Made by a program: the position numbers and the translations under genes. From Prevotella sp. (GTDB taxonomy: Bacteria > Bacteroidota > Bacteroidia > Bacteroidales > Dysgonomonadaceae), in NCBI GenBank assembly GCA_031285905.1, contig JAITVH010000023.1:1-63451 (forward strand): a stretch of 63,451 nucleotides of DNA. Reading direction: 5' to 3'. Positions within the stretch are counted from its first letter, which is position 1; each line of letters opens with the position of its first letter. The notes under the pieces are model-generated. The model did not search any database. It worked only from the letters and a program-made list of their open reading frames with translations, and had not been told where the DNA came from. Of this stretch, positions 26,836-36,010 are shown in pieces.

Positions 26836-27468
26836 ATGAATAAGATAGAGGAACTTGTACTTGAAAAAGAGATGGGACAAGAGAGCTTCGCAATACAAAT
26901 AGCAAATGACACTCATCTCCCATATGTCCCTGTTATATTGAAAACTATAGAGGACGCTGCAAAAGTACGAGGTACAGGGATTGCTAAACGTAGTCCTGAA
27001 TACCTGGAACTAAAAATGAAAGAAGGCAAAGCGATTATAGCCCTCAAAGGGGAGGAATTTGCCGGTTTTTGCTATATTGAGTCGTGGGGAAATAAACAAT
27101 ATGTGGCTAATTCGGGCTTAATTGTAGTTGACCAGTTTAGAGAACACGGACTTGCTAAAAAGATTAAACAATATGCATTTTCTTTGGCCAGAACAATGTT
27201 TCCTGAAGCAAAAGTATTCGGACTGACCTCGGGGGCTGCCGTAATGAGCATCAACACATCATTAGGTTATGTGCCTGTTTCTTTTGCACAACTAACAGAC
27301 GATGAAGCTTTTTGGAGAGGGTGTCAGGGTTGCATTAATTATGATGTACTTACCCGCACAGACCGTAAATATTGTATTTGTACGGCAATGTTGTTCGATC
27401 CGGCAAAACAAAAGGACAAAAAGGAAATAAAGGCATTAATTAAAGATATAAAAAGGCTATTGAAATGA
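26836..27468 (+). CDS. GNAT acyltransferase, candidate first enzyme of arginine synthesis
   Basis: GCN5-related N-acyltransferase fold: the acyl-CoA-binding region is VADQ-like (IVVDQFREHGLAKKIKQYA, about 95-115). A cysteine-bearing C-terminal segment (RGCQGCINYD) follows. It sits between argR and argG and overlaps argG by 4 bases (ATGA), so it is probably part of the arginine pathway. Bacteroides species use N-succinylated intermediates in arginine synthesis, so this could be the glutamate N-acetyl- or N-succinyltransferase. The substrate is inference from gene order; the family is clear. Confidence 0.78.
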   Translation: MNKIEELVLEKEMGQESFAIQIANDTHLPYVPVILKTIEDAAKVRGTGIAKRSPEYLELKMKEGKAIIALKGEEFAGFCYIESWGNKQYVANSGLIVVDQFREHGLAKKIKQYAFSLARTMFPEAKVFGLTSGAAVMSINTSLGYVPVSFAQLTDDEAFWRGCQGCINYDVLTRTDRKYCICTAMLFDPAKQKDKKEIKALIKDIKRLLK

Positions 27469-28664
27469 AGAAAAAAGTTGTTTTAGCATTTAGTGGAGGA
27501 CTGGATACCTCTTTCTGTGCCAAATATTTGTCGGCAGATTTAGGTTATGAAGTTTATACTGCAGTTGCTAATACCGGAGGCTTTGACGAAAAAGAATTAA
27601 AAATCATCGAAGAAAAAGCCTATAAACTAGGTGCAGTGAAACACATAAGCCTTGACATCACACAAGAATATTACGAAAAGAGTATAAAGTATATGATTTT
27701 TGGCAATGTTCTTCGCAATGGTACTTACCCTATATCTGTTAGTTCCGAACGTATTTTTCAGGCAATTGCCATTATCAATTATGCCAAAGAGATTGGGGCA
27801 GACGCTGTAGCCCATGGTAGTACGGGTGCAGGAAATGATCAGGTACGGTTTGATCTGACATTCGATGTACTTGCTCCCGGCATCGAAATAATAACCCCTA
27901 CCCGTGATATGCTCTTAACCCGTGAGTATGAAATCAATTATCTGAAAGAGCACGGATACGAAGCCGACTTTAAAAGGATGGAGTATTCTATCAATAAAGG
28001 CTTATGGGGTACAAGCATTGGAGGAAAAGAAACATTGAAATCTGATCAGACCTTACCGGAAGAAGCTTATCCTTCACAATTGAAAAAGCAGGATTCTGAG
28101 ATATTAACTATCGATTTTGTACAAGGGGAAATATCGGCCGTCAATGGCGAAGAATATGATGATAAAGTAAAAGCAATCCAGAAGATAGAAGAAATCACAT
28201 CAGTTTATGCTATTGGGCGCGATATGCATATAGGTGATACGATCATTGGCATCAAAGGTCGTGTGGGCTTCGAGGCTGCTGCTCCCCTTGTTATTATCAA
28301 TGCTCATAGGATGCTCGAAAAACATACACTAACCAAGTGGCAACAATACTGGAAAGAGCAGGTAGGTAACTGGTATGGCATGTTTCTACATGAAGCACAA
28401 TACCTCGAACCGGTAATGCGCGACATCGAGGCTTTCCTTATTAGTTCGCAGCAAAATGTTACCGGAAGGGTGAGTATCAAACTACAGCCATATCATTATG
28501 TACTTATTGGTATAGAAAGCAATTTTGACCTGATGAAAACTGACTTCGGAGAATATGGTGAAATAAATAAGGCATGGACATCTGACGATGCGAAAGGATT
28601 TACCAAAATTTATGGAATTCCGACAAAGATATTCCATAATGTGCAGAAAAAGAATGAAAAATAG
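27465..28664 (+). CDS. argG: Argininosuccinate synthase
   Basis: Condenses citrulline and aspartate with ATP to argininosuccinate. The N-type ATP pyrophosphatase P-loop AFSGGLDTS is at 8-16. AHGSTGAGNDQVRF and the SINKGLWG region are characteristic. Length of 399 residues is normal. It overlaps the GNAT gene by 4 bases, indicating translational coupling. A 213-base gap follows, holding no clear terminator, before the CotH gene. Confidence 0.95.
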   Translation: MKKKVVLAFSGGLDTSFCAKYLSADLGYEVYTAVANTGGFDEKELKIIEEKAYKLGAVKHISLDITQEYYEKSIKYMIFGNVLRNGTYPISVSSERIFQAIAIINYAKEIGADAVAHGSTGAGNDQVRFDLTFDVLAPGIEIITPTRDMLLTREYEINYLKEHGYEADFKRMEYSINKGLWGTSIGGKETLKSDQTLPEEAYPSQLKKQDSEILTIDFVQGEISAVNGEEYDDKVKAIQKIEEITSVYAIGRDMHIGDTIIGIKGRVGFEAAAPLVIINAHRMLEKHTLTKWQQYWKEQVGNWYGMFLHEAQYLEPVMRDIEAFLISSQQNVTGRVSIKLQPYHYVLIGIESNFDLMKTDFGEYGEINKAWTSDDAKGFTKIYGIPTKIFHNVQKKNEK

Positions 28665-28877
28665 ATTAAGTACTTTTACTGAATAACTATTAAAAAATCA
28701 TATAGAAAGCTATAATTCAATCAAAAAGCTTTATCTTGGTGCAATATTATTGAATGAGTAAGTCTTATTTAAAGATTTTAATAGGATTCATATGCCCAAT
28801 AAGATAAAACTCCTGATCATAGGAAAATACTTCACAATCAATATGATTAGGATATTGTAATTATAAATATCTATACA

Positions 28878-30845
28878 ATGAAAAAGAATCGCACATCATC
28901 AATTCCATCTTTTTTCAGATTACCTTTCTTAATGGTATTCCTACTCTTTGTTATACCATCCTGTAGCGATGATAAAGAGAAAGAAGAAGTTATATCCCTT
29001 CCTCCCCCTGCATCAGATGGCGTTTACGGCCAGCTCGAGAACGCTATAAAGAAAACATTACTGATAAACGAAATAGTAGAGAGTTCGTCAAAGATGACTT
29101 TGGTACTGTCTAATAATTCCACGATTGAACTTCTTGAGAAGCATAATGTTTTTGATTTGACTCAAACACAAAAACCTGTAATAGAAATAGGTGCCGAGGG
29201 GACATGGATGGTCAATGACAAAGATACCAGGATATATGAATATTCATCCGTCTCCTATAAATATGATCGAGTTATATGTGTTACTTACGATAAACAAAAT
29301 TTCACTTTCTATCTGAATAATGGGGAAACTCTTGTTCTGAAACGTAATACAACACAGGAAATCTTTTATTTCGCGTTGAGGTCGAAATATAATGAGGATG
29401 TAAAGGCCGATATTGTGGGAACAATTGAAGGGCGAAATATAACATTGGACTTGCTTGAAAAAATAGATAGTGAGATATTGGTTGCAACATTTAAATTTAG
29501 AGGGAAAGACCTAAAGATAGGGACTATAGAGCAAAAGACAGATGTAACGCAGAATGATTTCAGTACCCCCCTGATCTATACTTTAACCACAGAAACAGGT
29601 GATAAAATCAATTATACCGTAACATTCACAGCAAGACTTCCCCGCATACCAAGGGTATATGTTGAGACCGAAAACAAAATACCTGTTTCCACAAGGCAGT
29701 ATTATATAAATGCAACAATCTCGATAGAAGATCCTGATAAAGTATATACTGATGGCAAGTCTTTCTCTGCCATTACAGAAATTAAAGGTCGGGGAAATTC
29801 CACCTGGGGTATGCCTAAAAAACCATACAGAATTAAAATGGACAAAAAAGCTCCTTTGTTGGGGATGAATTCGGATAAAAGTTGGGCATTAATGGCCAAT
29901 TATTCAGATAAGACATTACTAAGGAACATCGCTGCATTTGAAATATCCCGTATTGTAGGGTTGGACTGGACTCCTGACTGTGTAAGTGTCGATTTTTACA
30001 TGAATGGAAGCTATCAGGGAGTATATGCCCTGACTGAACATGTAAAAGTATCTAAAGACAGGGCTGATCTTGATCTGGTAACTCCGGCTGACAATTCAGG
30101 GGAAAGGCTTACAGGAGATTACTTTCTGGAACTGGATTTTCATTATGATGAGCCATATAAATTTAAGACAAAAAAGAAAGAACTTCCTATCCTATTTAAA
30201 GACCCGGAAGCTCCAACAACAGCACAGTTTAATTATGTGCAGGATTTTTTCAATGAAGCTGAAAATGTGTTATATTCCAGTAACTTTTTGGATACGGAAA
30301 ACGGATACAGGAAGTATATAGACATGGATTCTTTCCTAAAGTATTATCTCGTTCACGAACTGGCAAAAAATGTGGATGGAAACTTTAGGGGAAGTTGTCA
30401 TTTAGCCCTTCGTCGCAATGGAAAGATTGAAGTACCACTGGTATGGGATTTTGACATCGCTTTCGGGAACGCAAATCATATAGTATGGGAACAGGGAGCT
30501 TCTTCTGCCGGGCCTGATGGTTGGTATATCAAGACATGTTCCCCTTGGTTCGATCGTTTCTTTGATGACCCGCAATTTGTAGCAGATCTGAAAAAACGAT
30601 GGAATGAATTAAAGCCTCAATTTGATTTACTTCCACTATTTATTAACAGTTATGCAGAAAGATTGGAGGCTGCGCAGAAAAGAAACTTTGGCCTCAGATC
30701 AGAAGGGGGAGCAGGCTGGGATATTAAAGAAGTCATATGGCCAAATCATGTAAATCGCATGTTTTATAGTAATGAAGTTCTTTTCTTAACCGATTTTATC
30801 GAAAGACGGATAAAATGGATGGATGAGAATATCAATAGATTGTGA
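28878..30845 (+). CDS. CotH kinase-domain lipoprotein
   Basis: Lipobox LFVIPSC near residue 31 marks an exported lipoprotein. N-terminal beta-rich domains (about 50-280, including a DUF4971-like region that I cannot name firmly) precede a CotH kinase domain at about 290-600. The CotH signatures GRGNSTWGMPKKPYRIK and WDFDIAFGN are present. Bacterial and spore CotH proteins phosphorylate proteins, and Bacteroidetes members often accompany surface or glycan systems. It sits inside the arg cluster between argG and argC, likely cotranscribed with the next two genes (3-base and 5-base gaps). Its target is unknown. Confidence 0.85.
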   Translation: MKKNRTSSIPSFFRLPFLMVFLLFVIPSCSDDKEKEEVISLPPPASDGVYGQLENAIKKTLLINEIVESSSKMTLVLSNNSTIELLEKHNVFDLTQTQKPVIEIGAEGTWMVNDKDTRIYEYSSVSYKYDRVICVTYDKQNFTFYLNNGETLVLKRNTTQEIFYFALRSKYNEDVKADIVGTIEGRNITLDLLEKIDSEILVATFKFRGKDLKIGTIEQKTDVTQNDFSTPLIYTLTTETGDKINYTVTFTARLPRIPRVYVETENKIPVSTRQYYINATISIEDPDKVYTDGKSFSAITEIKGRGNSTWGMPKKPYRIKMDKKAPLLGMNSDKSWALMANYSDKTLLRNIAAFEISRIVGLDWTPDCVSVDFYMNGSYQGVYALTEHVKVSKDRADLDLVTPADNSGERLTGDYFLELDFHYDEPYKFKTKKKELPILFKDPEAPTTAQFNYVQDFFNEAENVLYSSNFLDTENGYRKYIDMDSFLKYYLVHELAKNVDGNFRGSCHLALRRNGKIEVPLVWDFDIAFGNANHIVWEQGASSAGPDGWYIKTCSPWFDRFFDDPQFVADLKKRWNELKPQFDLLPLFINSYAERLEAAQKRNFGLRSEGGAGWDIKEVIWPNHVNRMFYSNEVLFLTDFIERRIKWMDENINRL

Positions 30846-30848
30846 TAG

Positions 30849-31301
30849 ATGGATATATCAACAGTTCTTATTTTCTTTATAATAATATGTGTTTTAATAT
30901 TACTACTTTGCATATATAAAGTATTCACATGGTATAAAAATGAAAATATAGGGAACCGTTGGTTAGAAATAAAAAGAGAAAGAGAGGAATATATTACATA
31001 TCCCCTGCAAAGGAGCATAAATAAAATACGATTTAGAATATCTGTTTTTCTATTCGTGTTTATTGTTGCTCTTTTGATATTTTATCCGTATTCTCAATTT
31101 TCAACATATAGGAATATTATCGGATGGATAATGATTGGTATCCTATTTGTGTCGTTAATGATAAACAATTGGTACGTTTCCAAGAAATGGGTTTGCCCGT
31201 TTTGCAATAAACGCTTGCCAGTAAAAATAGGTAAAGGAGGAGCAAGTCCAAGGTCTGTTGATATTTGTTCGAATTGCAATAATAAACTAACAATAGATTA
31301 A
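30849..31301 (+). CDS. Small membrane protein with C-terminal zinc ribbon
   Basis: 150 residues: one N-terminal transmembrane helix (about 5-27), two further helices (about 62-82 and 90-107), and a cytosolic C-terminal segment with CPFC and CSNC, a four-cysteine zinc-ribbon pattern. I do not recognise a named family. It lies 3 bases after the CotH gene and 5 before the SUKH-like gene, suggesting one transcript. Function is unknown. Confidence 0.7.
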   Translation: MDISTVLIFFIIICVLILLLCIYKVFTWYKNENIGNRWLEIKREREEYITYPLQRSINKIRFRISVFLFVFIVALLIFYPYSQFSTYRNIIGWIMIGILFVSLMINNWYVSKKWVCPFCNKRLPVKIGKGGASPRSVDICSNCNNKLTID

Positions 31302-31306
31302 TCATT

Positions 31307-32005
31307 ATGGAGCTATCATATTTAGAATCATTAGAAAAGAAATACGATTTTCAATACCCGGATTTATATAAGTTACTTTGTAAAGATGGAATGTTAGATA
31401 CCGGAAAGTTTGGTTCAGGATGGGTTGACAGGAATTATGAAAGAATAAAAGACAATCCTATTTTCCTGATCTGGAGCAGTGATGTGGAAGCAATCGAAGA
31501 ATTTGGATTTGAAGACTATATTGAAGATATAAAAGACCCCGAAATGTGGTGGAATATCAAACCGGAGCTTAAACTGATCCCTTTTGCACAGAATGGGGGT
31601 GGAGACTGGTATTGTTTCTATTATAATGAACAACAAGGTGATGATATACCTGTAATAATGATTTACCATGACGCTGATGATTTTGTTGTATTGGCAAAAA
31701 ATCTTCAGGATTTTATTTTCAGAGCTATACTTGAAACGGCATCCAGTTTTTATATGTCTGTTTACAATGAAAATAAACTGAATAAAATATTATGGGATGC
31801 CCGATCCATGTTGATGAGCCATAAAAAGTATATGACAGAAAAGCAAGCAGCTGTTTTAGAAGATATATATTCAAAAGAACCGCAAAAATACGGAAAAGTA
31901 ACTTGGGGTTTACTCTCTGAGGATGAAACAAATCGTATTATAAAACAGGAAATAGATTTCCCTTTGTTGGATAAAGAGATTCAATATGTAAAAGATGATG
32001 AATAG
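31307..32005 (+). CDS. SMI1/KNR4 (SUKH)-like protein
   Basis: A 232-residue soluble protein. The segment LKLIPFAQNGGGDWYCFYY (about 89-106) is the hallmark of SMI1/KNR4-type folds. SUKH proteins are best known in bacteria as immunity proteins of polymorphic toxins, though many are housekeeping or of unknown role. No toxin gene is adjacent. The ORF ends 4 bases before argC's preferred start, so it is cotranscribed with it. Family assignment is by motif only. Confidence 0.7.
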   Translation: MELSYLESLEKKYDFQYPDLYKLLCKDGMLDTGKFGSGWVDRNYERIKDNPIFLIWSSDVEAIEEFGFEDYIEDIKDPEMWWNIKPELKLIPFAQNGGGDWYCFYYNEQQGDDIPVIMIYHDADDFVVLAKNLQDFIFRAILETASSFYMSVYNENKLNKILWDARSMLMSHKKYMTEKQAAVLEDIYSKEPQKYGKVTWGLLSEDETNRIIKQEIDFPLLDKEIQYVKDDE

Positions 32006-32009
32006 ACTA

Positions 32010-32978
32010 ATGATAAAAGCAGGAATAATAGGCGGAGCAGGCTATACTGCCGGTGAATTGATCAGGATATTGATAAGCCATCCCAAAGTGGAGCTGGTGT
32101 TTGTAAACAGTACCAGCAATGCAGGCAATAAGTTGACGGATGTCCATAGCGGATTATTAGGTGAGACTGATATGAACTTTACAGATCAACTACCTTACGA
32201 AAAAATAGATGTTCTATACTTTTGCACAGCACATGGTGATACAAAGAAGTTCCTGGAAGCAAATAGAATCCCTGATAATCTGAGAATAATAGACTTATCT
32301 ACAGACTATCGCCATAAGGCAGAAGGCAATATGTTTGTCTATGGTTTACCGGAACTTAATAAGGATGCTATAAGGAAAGCAACCTATATAGCCAATCCGG
32401 GATGCTTTGCCACTGCTATTCAATTAGGTCTGTTGCCGTTGGCTAAAAACGGATTATTAAATTATGAAATCCATATCAATGCCATTACAGGCTCTACCGG
32501 TGCCGGAGTAAAACCGTCATCAACATCTCATTTCAGTTGGCGGGAAAACAATATATCTGTTTATAAAGCTTTCGAGCATCAGCATTTACAAGAGATCACT
32601 GAGTCATTACTCCAGTTACAGGGCGATTTCAAAAAAGACATAAATTTTATCCCTGTACGCGGTAATTTTACCAGAGGGATATTTGTCACTACCTATCTGA
32701 ATTTAGATAAAACAATAGAAGAAACGGAGACAATGTATCAAGAATTCTATAAAGGGAGCCCGTTTGTTGTTATTTCTGATAAGAACATTGATCTGAAACA
32801 GGTTGTTAATACAAATAAATGTATTATCCATTTAGAAAAGCATGGCAATAAGCTACTTATACTCTCTTGCATCGATAATCTTGTGAAAGGGGCATCAGGA
32901 CAAGCTGTCCACAACATGAATCTTATGTTTGGGCTTGATGAAAAAGAAGGACTGAGATTGAAAGCCAACGCATTTTAA
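32010..32978 (+). CDS. argC: N-acyl-gamma-glutamyl-phosphate reductase
   Basis: NADPH-dependent reduction of the acyl-glutamyl phosphate in arginine synthesis. The GIIGGAGYTAGEL nucleotide-binding motif is at the N-terminus and the catalytic Cys132 is in NPGCFATAI. An upstream in-frame ATG at 31995 overlaps the preceding gene. ATG 32010 gives the family's usual MIKxGIIGG start. Separated by 81 bases from the MutS-like gene. Confidence 0.94.
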   Translation: MIKAGIIGGAGYTAGELIRILISHPKVELVFVNSTSNAGNKLTDVHSGLLGETDMNFTDQLPYEKIDVLYFCTAHGDTKKFLEANRIPDNLRIIDLSTDYRHKAEGNMFVYGLPELNKDAIRKATYIANPGCFATAIQLGLLPLAKNGLLNYEIHINAITGSTGAGVKPSSTSHFSWRENNISVYKAFEHQHLQEITESLLQLQGDFKKDINFIPVRGNFTRGIFVTTYLNLDKTIEETETMYQEFYKGSPFVVISDKNIDLKQVVNTNKCIIHLEKHGNKLLILSCIDNLVKGASGQAVHNMNLMFGLDEKEGLRLKANAF

Positions 32979-33059
32979 GGTATATCACACATAATAATAG
33001 TAAACAGTGTGGAATAAGTCTCATCTTTACCTCTATAGGATAAAGATAACTATACTAAG

Positions 33060-34418
33060 ATGAAGCAAAAGATATTTGAAGTCGATAAACAGACTAAAAC
33101 AGACTTGGAAATTTTCGGGAATTCTCAGGAGGGGAATTCTGTGTTTGGCTTATTCAACCATACACGACATGTAAAGGGGCGACAAAAGTTATATGACTAC
33201 CTGAATAAACCATTAACAGACCTGGATGAAATAACGGACAGGAAAGAAGCGATAGAATATTTTATGAATTATATCCCTTCAGGAATTGATTTGGATAAAA
33301 ATTCGCTCGATTTTGCCGAATACTATTTCAAACAGGCTAATTTCCCAACCCGAAAACCGTCTAAATTTGTGGCTTTTGAACGGTTTATTATGGACAGGCT
33401 AAGGCCGGGAAATGATTATTATCTGGTAGAAAAAGGGGTTAGCTCAACAGTAGATATGCTAAAGTCTGTATATCAGTTTTGTATTATGCTCGATCAGAAG
33501 ATAAAATCTACAGAAAAAAAACCAAGGCTTCTACAGGCTAATACCCGTAAGCTTCTGGCTCTATTATCCCAATCTGAATATGTAGAGATAATAAATAACT
33601 CCCGGATCAGACCATATGACAGGGCTAGATTTGATTATATGTTCAGATATACACATAAGCAGGATATCCTTTATATTCTGAATATTGTATATGAATACGA
33701 TGTGTTTTATGCAGTAGCCAAAGCCGCGGTTAAATTCAAACTGTCATTCCCTGATATACTACCCCAGGATGAAACATGCCTGATAACCGAGGGCTTATTC
33801 CACCCTTTTGTAAAGGATGTGGTGGCTAATGACCTCCGGTTCGAAGGTTCATCGAACCTTTTGTTTATAACAGGGCCCAATATGGCAGGGAAATCCACAT
33901 TCCTTAAATCGTTAGGGCTTGCTGTCTATTTGGCACATGCGGGTTTTCCGGTGCCGGCTTCGTATATGAAACTAAGTTTGCTGGCTGGTTTGTGTACTAC
34001 TATTAATATATCGGACAATCTTAGTTCAGGCTACAGTCATTATTATGCCGAAGTAATGCGCATTAAGAATGTGGCTGAAAAACTAAAGGAGAATCCGAAT
34101 ATGCTTGTTATCTTTGATGAGCTTTTCCGTGGCACAAACGTAAAGGATGCTTATGATGGTACATTGGCGGTAGTATCTGCCTTTGCCAAGCTCAAAAGTG
34201 CTTTCTTTGTAATTTCCACTCATATTGTTGAAGTGACAAAAGGGCTCGATGCGAATGATAATATCCAGTTCAGTTACTTTGAAATTATAGAAAAAAACGG
34301 ACATCCGGAATATACTTATAAACTTAGACAGGGAGTATCTGACGTACGATTGGGAATGTATATCATAAATAAGGAAGGATTAATTGAACTGATAAATAAT
34401 ATAAGCAACACGAAATGA
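33060..34418 (+). CDS. MutS-core ATPase (MutS-related protein)
   Basis: 452 residues: a MutS lever/core region followed by the MutS ATPase domain. Walker A is GPNMAGKS at 272-279 and Walker B is VIFDELFRGTN. The mismatch-recognition domain I (Phe-x-Glu) is absent, and there is no Smr domain. This matches the short MutS-related proteins found in Bacteroidetes; a role in recombination or DNA repair is inferred. It overlaps argD by 4 bases (ATGA), so it is translationally linked to an arginine gene, an odd pairing. Confidence 0.85.
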   Translation: MKQKIFEVDKQTKTDLEIFGNSQEGNSVFGLFNHTRHVKGRQKLYDYLNKPLTDLDEITDRKEAIEYFMNYIPSGIDLDKNSLDFAEYYFKQANFPTRKPSKFVAFERFIMDRLRPGNDYYLVEKGVSSTVDMLKSVYQFCIMLDQKIKSTEKKPRLLQANTRKLLALLSQSEYVEIINNSRIRPYDRARFDYMFRYTHKQDILYILNIVYEYDVFYAVAKAAVKFKLSFPDILPQDETCLITEGLFHPFVKDVVANDLRFEGSSNLLFITGPNMAGKSTFLKSLGLAVYLAHAGFPVPASYMKLSLLAGLCTTINISDNLSSGYSHYYAEVMRIKNVAEKLKENPNMLVIFDELFRGTNVKDAYDGTLAVVSAFAKLKSAFFVISTHIVEVTKGLDANDNIQFSYFEIIEKNGHPEYTYKLRQGVSDVRLGMYIINKEGLIELINNISNTK

Positions 34419-35539
34419 AACTATTTGATGTATTTCCACTCTTTGATATTAATATAGTTGAAGGAAAAGGGTGTTATGTGTATGATGATAAAGGTAATGA
34501 GTATCTGGATCTGTATGGCGGTCATGCTGTTATTTCGGTAGGACATTCTCACCCTTATTATGTACAGAAACTGACTGAGCAGTTGAACAAGATTGGCTTC
34601 TATTCCAATTCTGTTATCAATAAATTACAACAGGAAGTGGCAGAGAAGTTAGGAGAACAATGTGGTTATCCCGATTATTTTCTTTTCCTTATCAACTCGG
34701 GAGCCGAAGCAAATGAGAATGCGATTAAACTGGCATCCTTCCACAATGGTCGCAAGAAAGTCCTTGCGTTTAAAAAAGCATTTCATGGGCGTACATCCGC
34801 CACGGTTGCCGCTACAGATACGCCTGCATACCTAGCCCCTGTAAATGTAAATCCTAATTATACTTTTGCTCCGTTCAATGATATAGATTTTGTAAAGAAA
34901 GAACTCGAAACAAATGAATATTGCTCAGTGATTATTGAAGGCATCCAGGGCGTCGGGGGAATAAAAATACCATATGATAATTTCTTACGCGAACTACGCA
35001 CCATATGCGACAAAACCGGAACTGTATTAATATTGGATGAGATACAATCGGGGTATGGACGTAGTGGTAAATTCTTCGCCCACCAATACGCTGATGTTCA
35101 AGCAGATTTGATAACAGTAGCCAAGGGTATTGGTAACGGTTTCCCCATGTCGGGTTTATTGATCAACCCGATGTTTAAAGCTGTATATGGGCAGTTGGGA
35201 ACCACTTTTGGAGGCAATCACCTGGCCTGTGCGGCTGCAATCGCCGTATTGGACATAATGAAAGAAGAAAAACTTGTAGAAAATGCATATAATGTCGGTG
35301 AATTTCTGATGGAAGAATTAAGGAAAATCCCTCAGATAAAAGAAGTTCGTGGACGAGGCCTGATGATAGGTATGGAATTTGACCAACCAATCAAGGAGAT
35401 GCGTACCAAATTATTGTTTGAAGAAAAGGTATTCACAGGAGTTACAGGAACGCATGTATTCCGCCTTCTGCCTCCATTGATGTTAAGTATTGATGAAGCT
35501 AAAATCTTTTTGGAAAGATTTAAGAAAGTTATTGCTTAA
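34415..35539 (+). CDS. argD: Acetyl/succinylornithine aminotransferase
   Basis: PLP-dependent class III aminotransferase forming N-acylornithine. The PLP lysine is Lys237 in TVAKGIGNGFP. The motif LINSGAEANENAIKLA and the ILDEIQSGYGRSGK region are family marks. It is 374 residues, slightly compact but complete. It is the last gene of the interrupted cluster; proC, usual nearby in Bacteroides, is not in the window. A repeat-rich gap follows. Confidence 0.93.
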   Translation: MKLFDVFPLFDINIVEGKGCYVYDDKGNEYLDLYGGHAVISVGHSHPYYVQKLTEQLNKIGFYSNSVINKLQQEVAEKLGEQCGYPDYFLFLINSGAEANENAIKLASFHNGRKKVLAFKKAFHGRTSATVAATDTPAYLAPVNVNPNYTFAPFNDIDFVKKELETNEYCSVIIEGIQGVGGIKIPYDNFLRELRTICDKTGTVLILDEIQSGYGRSGKFFAHQYADVQADLITVAKGIGNGFPMSGLLINPMFKAVYGQLGTTFGGNHLACAAAIAVLDIMKEEKLVENAYNVGEFLMEELRKIPQIKEVRGRGLMIGMEFDQPIKEMRTKLLFEEKVFTGVTGTHVFRLLPPLMLSIDEAKIFLERFKKVIA

Positions 35540-35574
35540 TTTTTATTTTAGAAATTTATCTATAGCTATATCAA

Positions 35575-35624
35575 GGGGGTAATGAGCCCCCTCGCGGTCT
35601 TCTCCAAAGTAAAGGAGTCGCGAG
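35575..35624. repeat. Palindromic hairpin sequence after argD
   Basis: GGGGG (35575-35579) can pair with CCCCC (35587-35591). CTCGCG (35591-35596) pairs with CGCGAG (35619-35624), with internal CTCC/GGAG. The stretch is G/C-richer than its surroundings and contains no ORF. It may help end argD transcription, but no U-tract follows. Confidence 0.45.
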
Positions 35625-35635
35625 AAGAAGAAAAA

Positions 35636-35860
35636 GATCTTTGAATTGAAAATCGACGGAGTCAAAAATTGATGAAAAGCGTTACTTGTGTTACTTTTTA
35701 GTTAAAATTAATATTGTCATATGAAGGATGAAACATCCCGCCTGAATGTGATGAGATCCTTCGTTACCTCAGGATGACAGAGAGAAAATAAAAAGGCTAA
35801 AAGCTAACGGCTATCAGCTAATAGCTGGAATGCGTTACCTTTGTTACCTTTTAGTTAAAA
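35636..35860 (+). repeat. Composite intergenic repeat, copy 3
   Basis: Within the 471-base gene-free stretch 35540-36010. In order: GATCTTTGAAT...GTTACTTGTGTTAC plus TTTTTAGTTAAAA (35636-35707); an inverted repeat ATCCT/AGGAT around 35755-35775; the AGCTAA module (35796-35826); and GTTACCTTTGTTACC plus TTTTAGTTAAAA (35834-35860). The rest, to 36010, is AT-rich, with a -7-like element at 35962. Confidence 0.75.
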
Positions 35861-35961
35861 TCGAGAACTTTTCCGATTTTGATTTATGTTGAATGTTACT
35901 TCGTTTCTTTCAATTTGTTTTTTATTTTTTGCTTTTATTTTTTATATATTGTTAAATAAAA

Positions 35962-35969
35962 TATCTTTG
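35962..35969 (+). promoter_or_regulatory. -7 promoter element of the second acyl-CoA ligase gene
   Basis: TATCTTTG matches TAnnTTTG exactly, 42 bases before the ATG at 36011. No -33 TTTG is visible at the usual spacing. Confidence 0.5.
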
Positions 35970-36010
35970 TAAAAAACACAAAAGAAGAACTAACGCTATA
36001 CATAACTTCG

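Noticed and set aside
28665..28877. Possible regulatory RNA between argG and the CotH gene
   Set aside because: AT-rich without a strong hairpin, -7 consensus or conserved motif that I can see.
31995..32009. Longer argC start at ATG 31995
   Set aside because: It overlaps the SUKH-like gene and does not match the usual MIKxGIIGG start.
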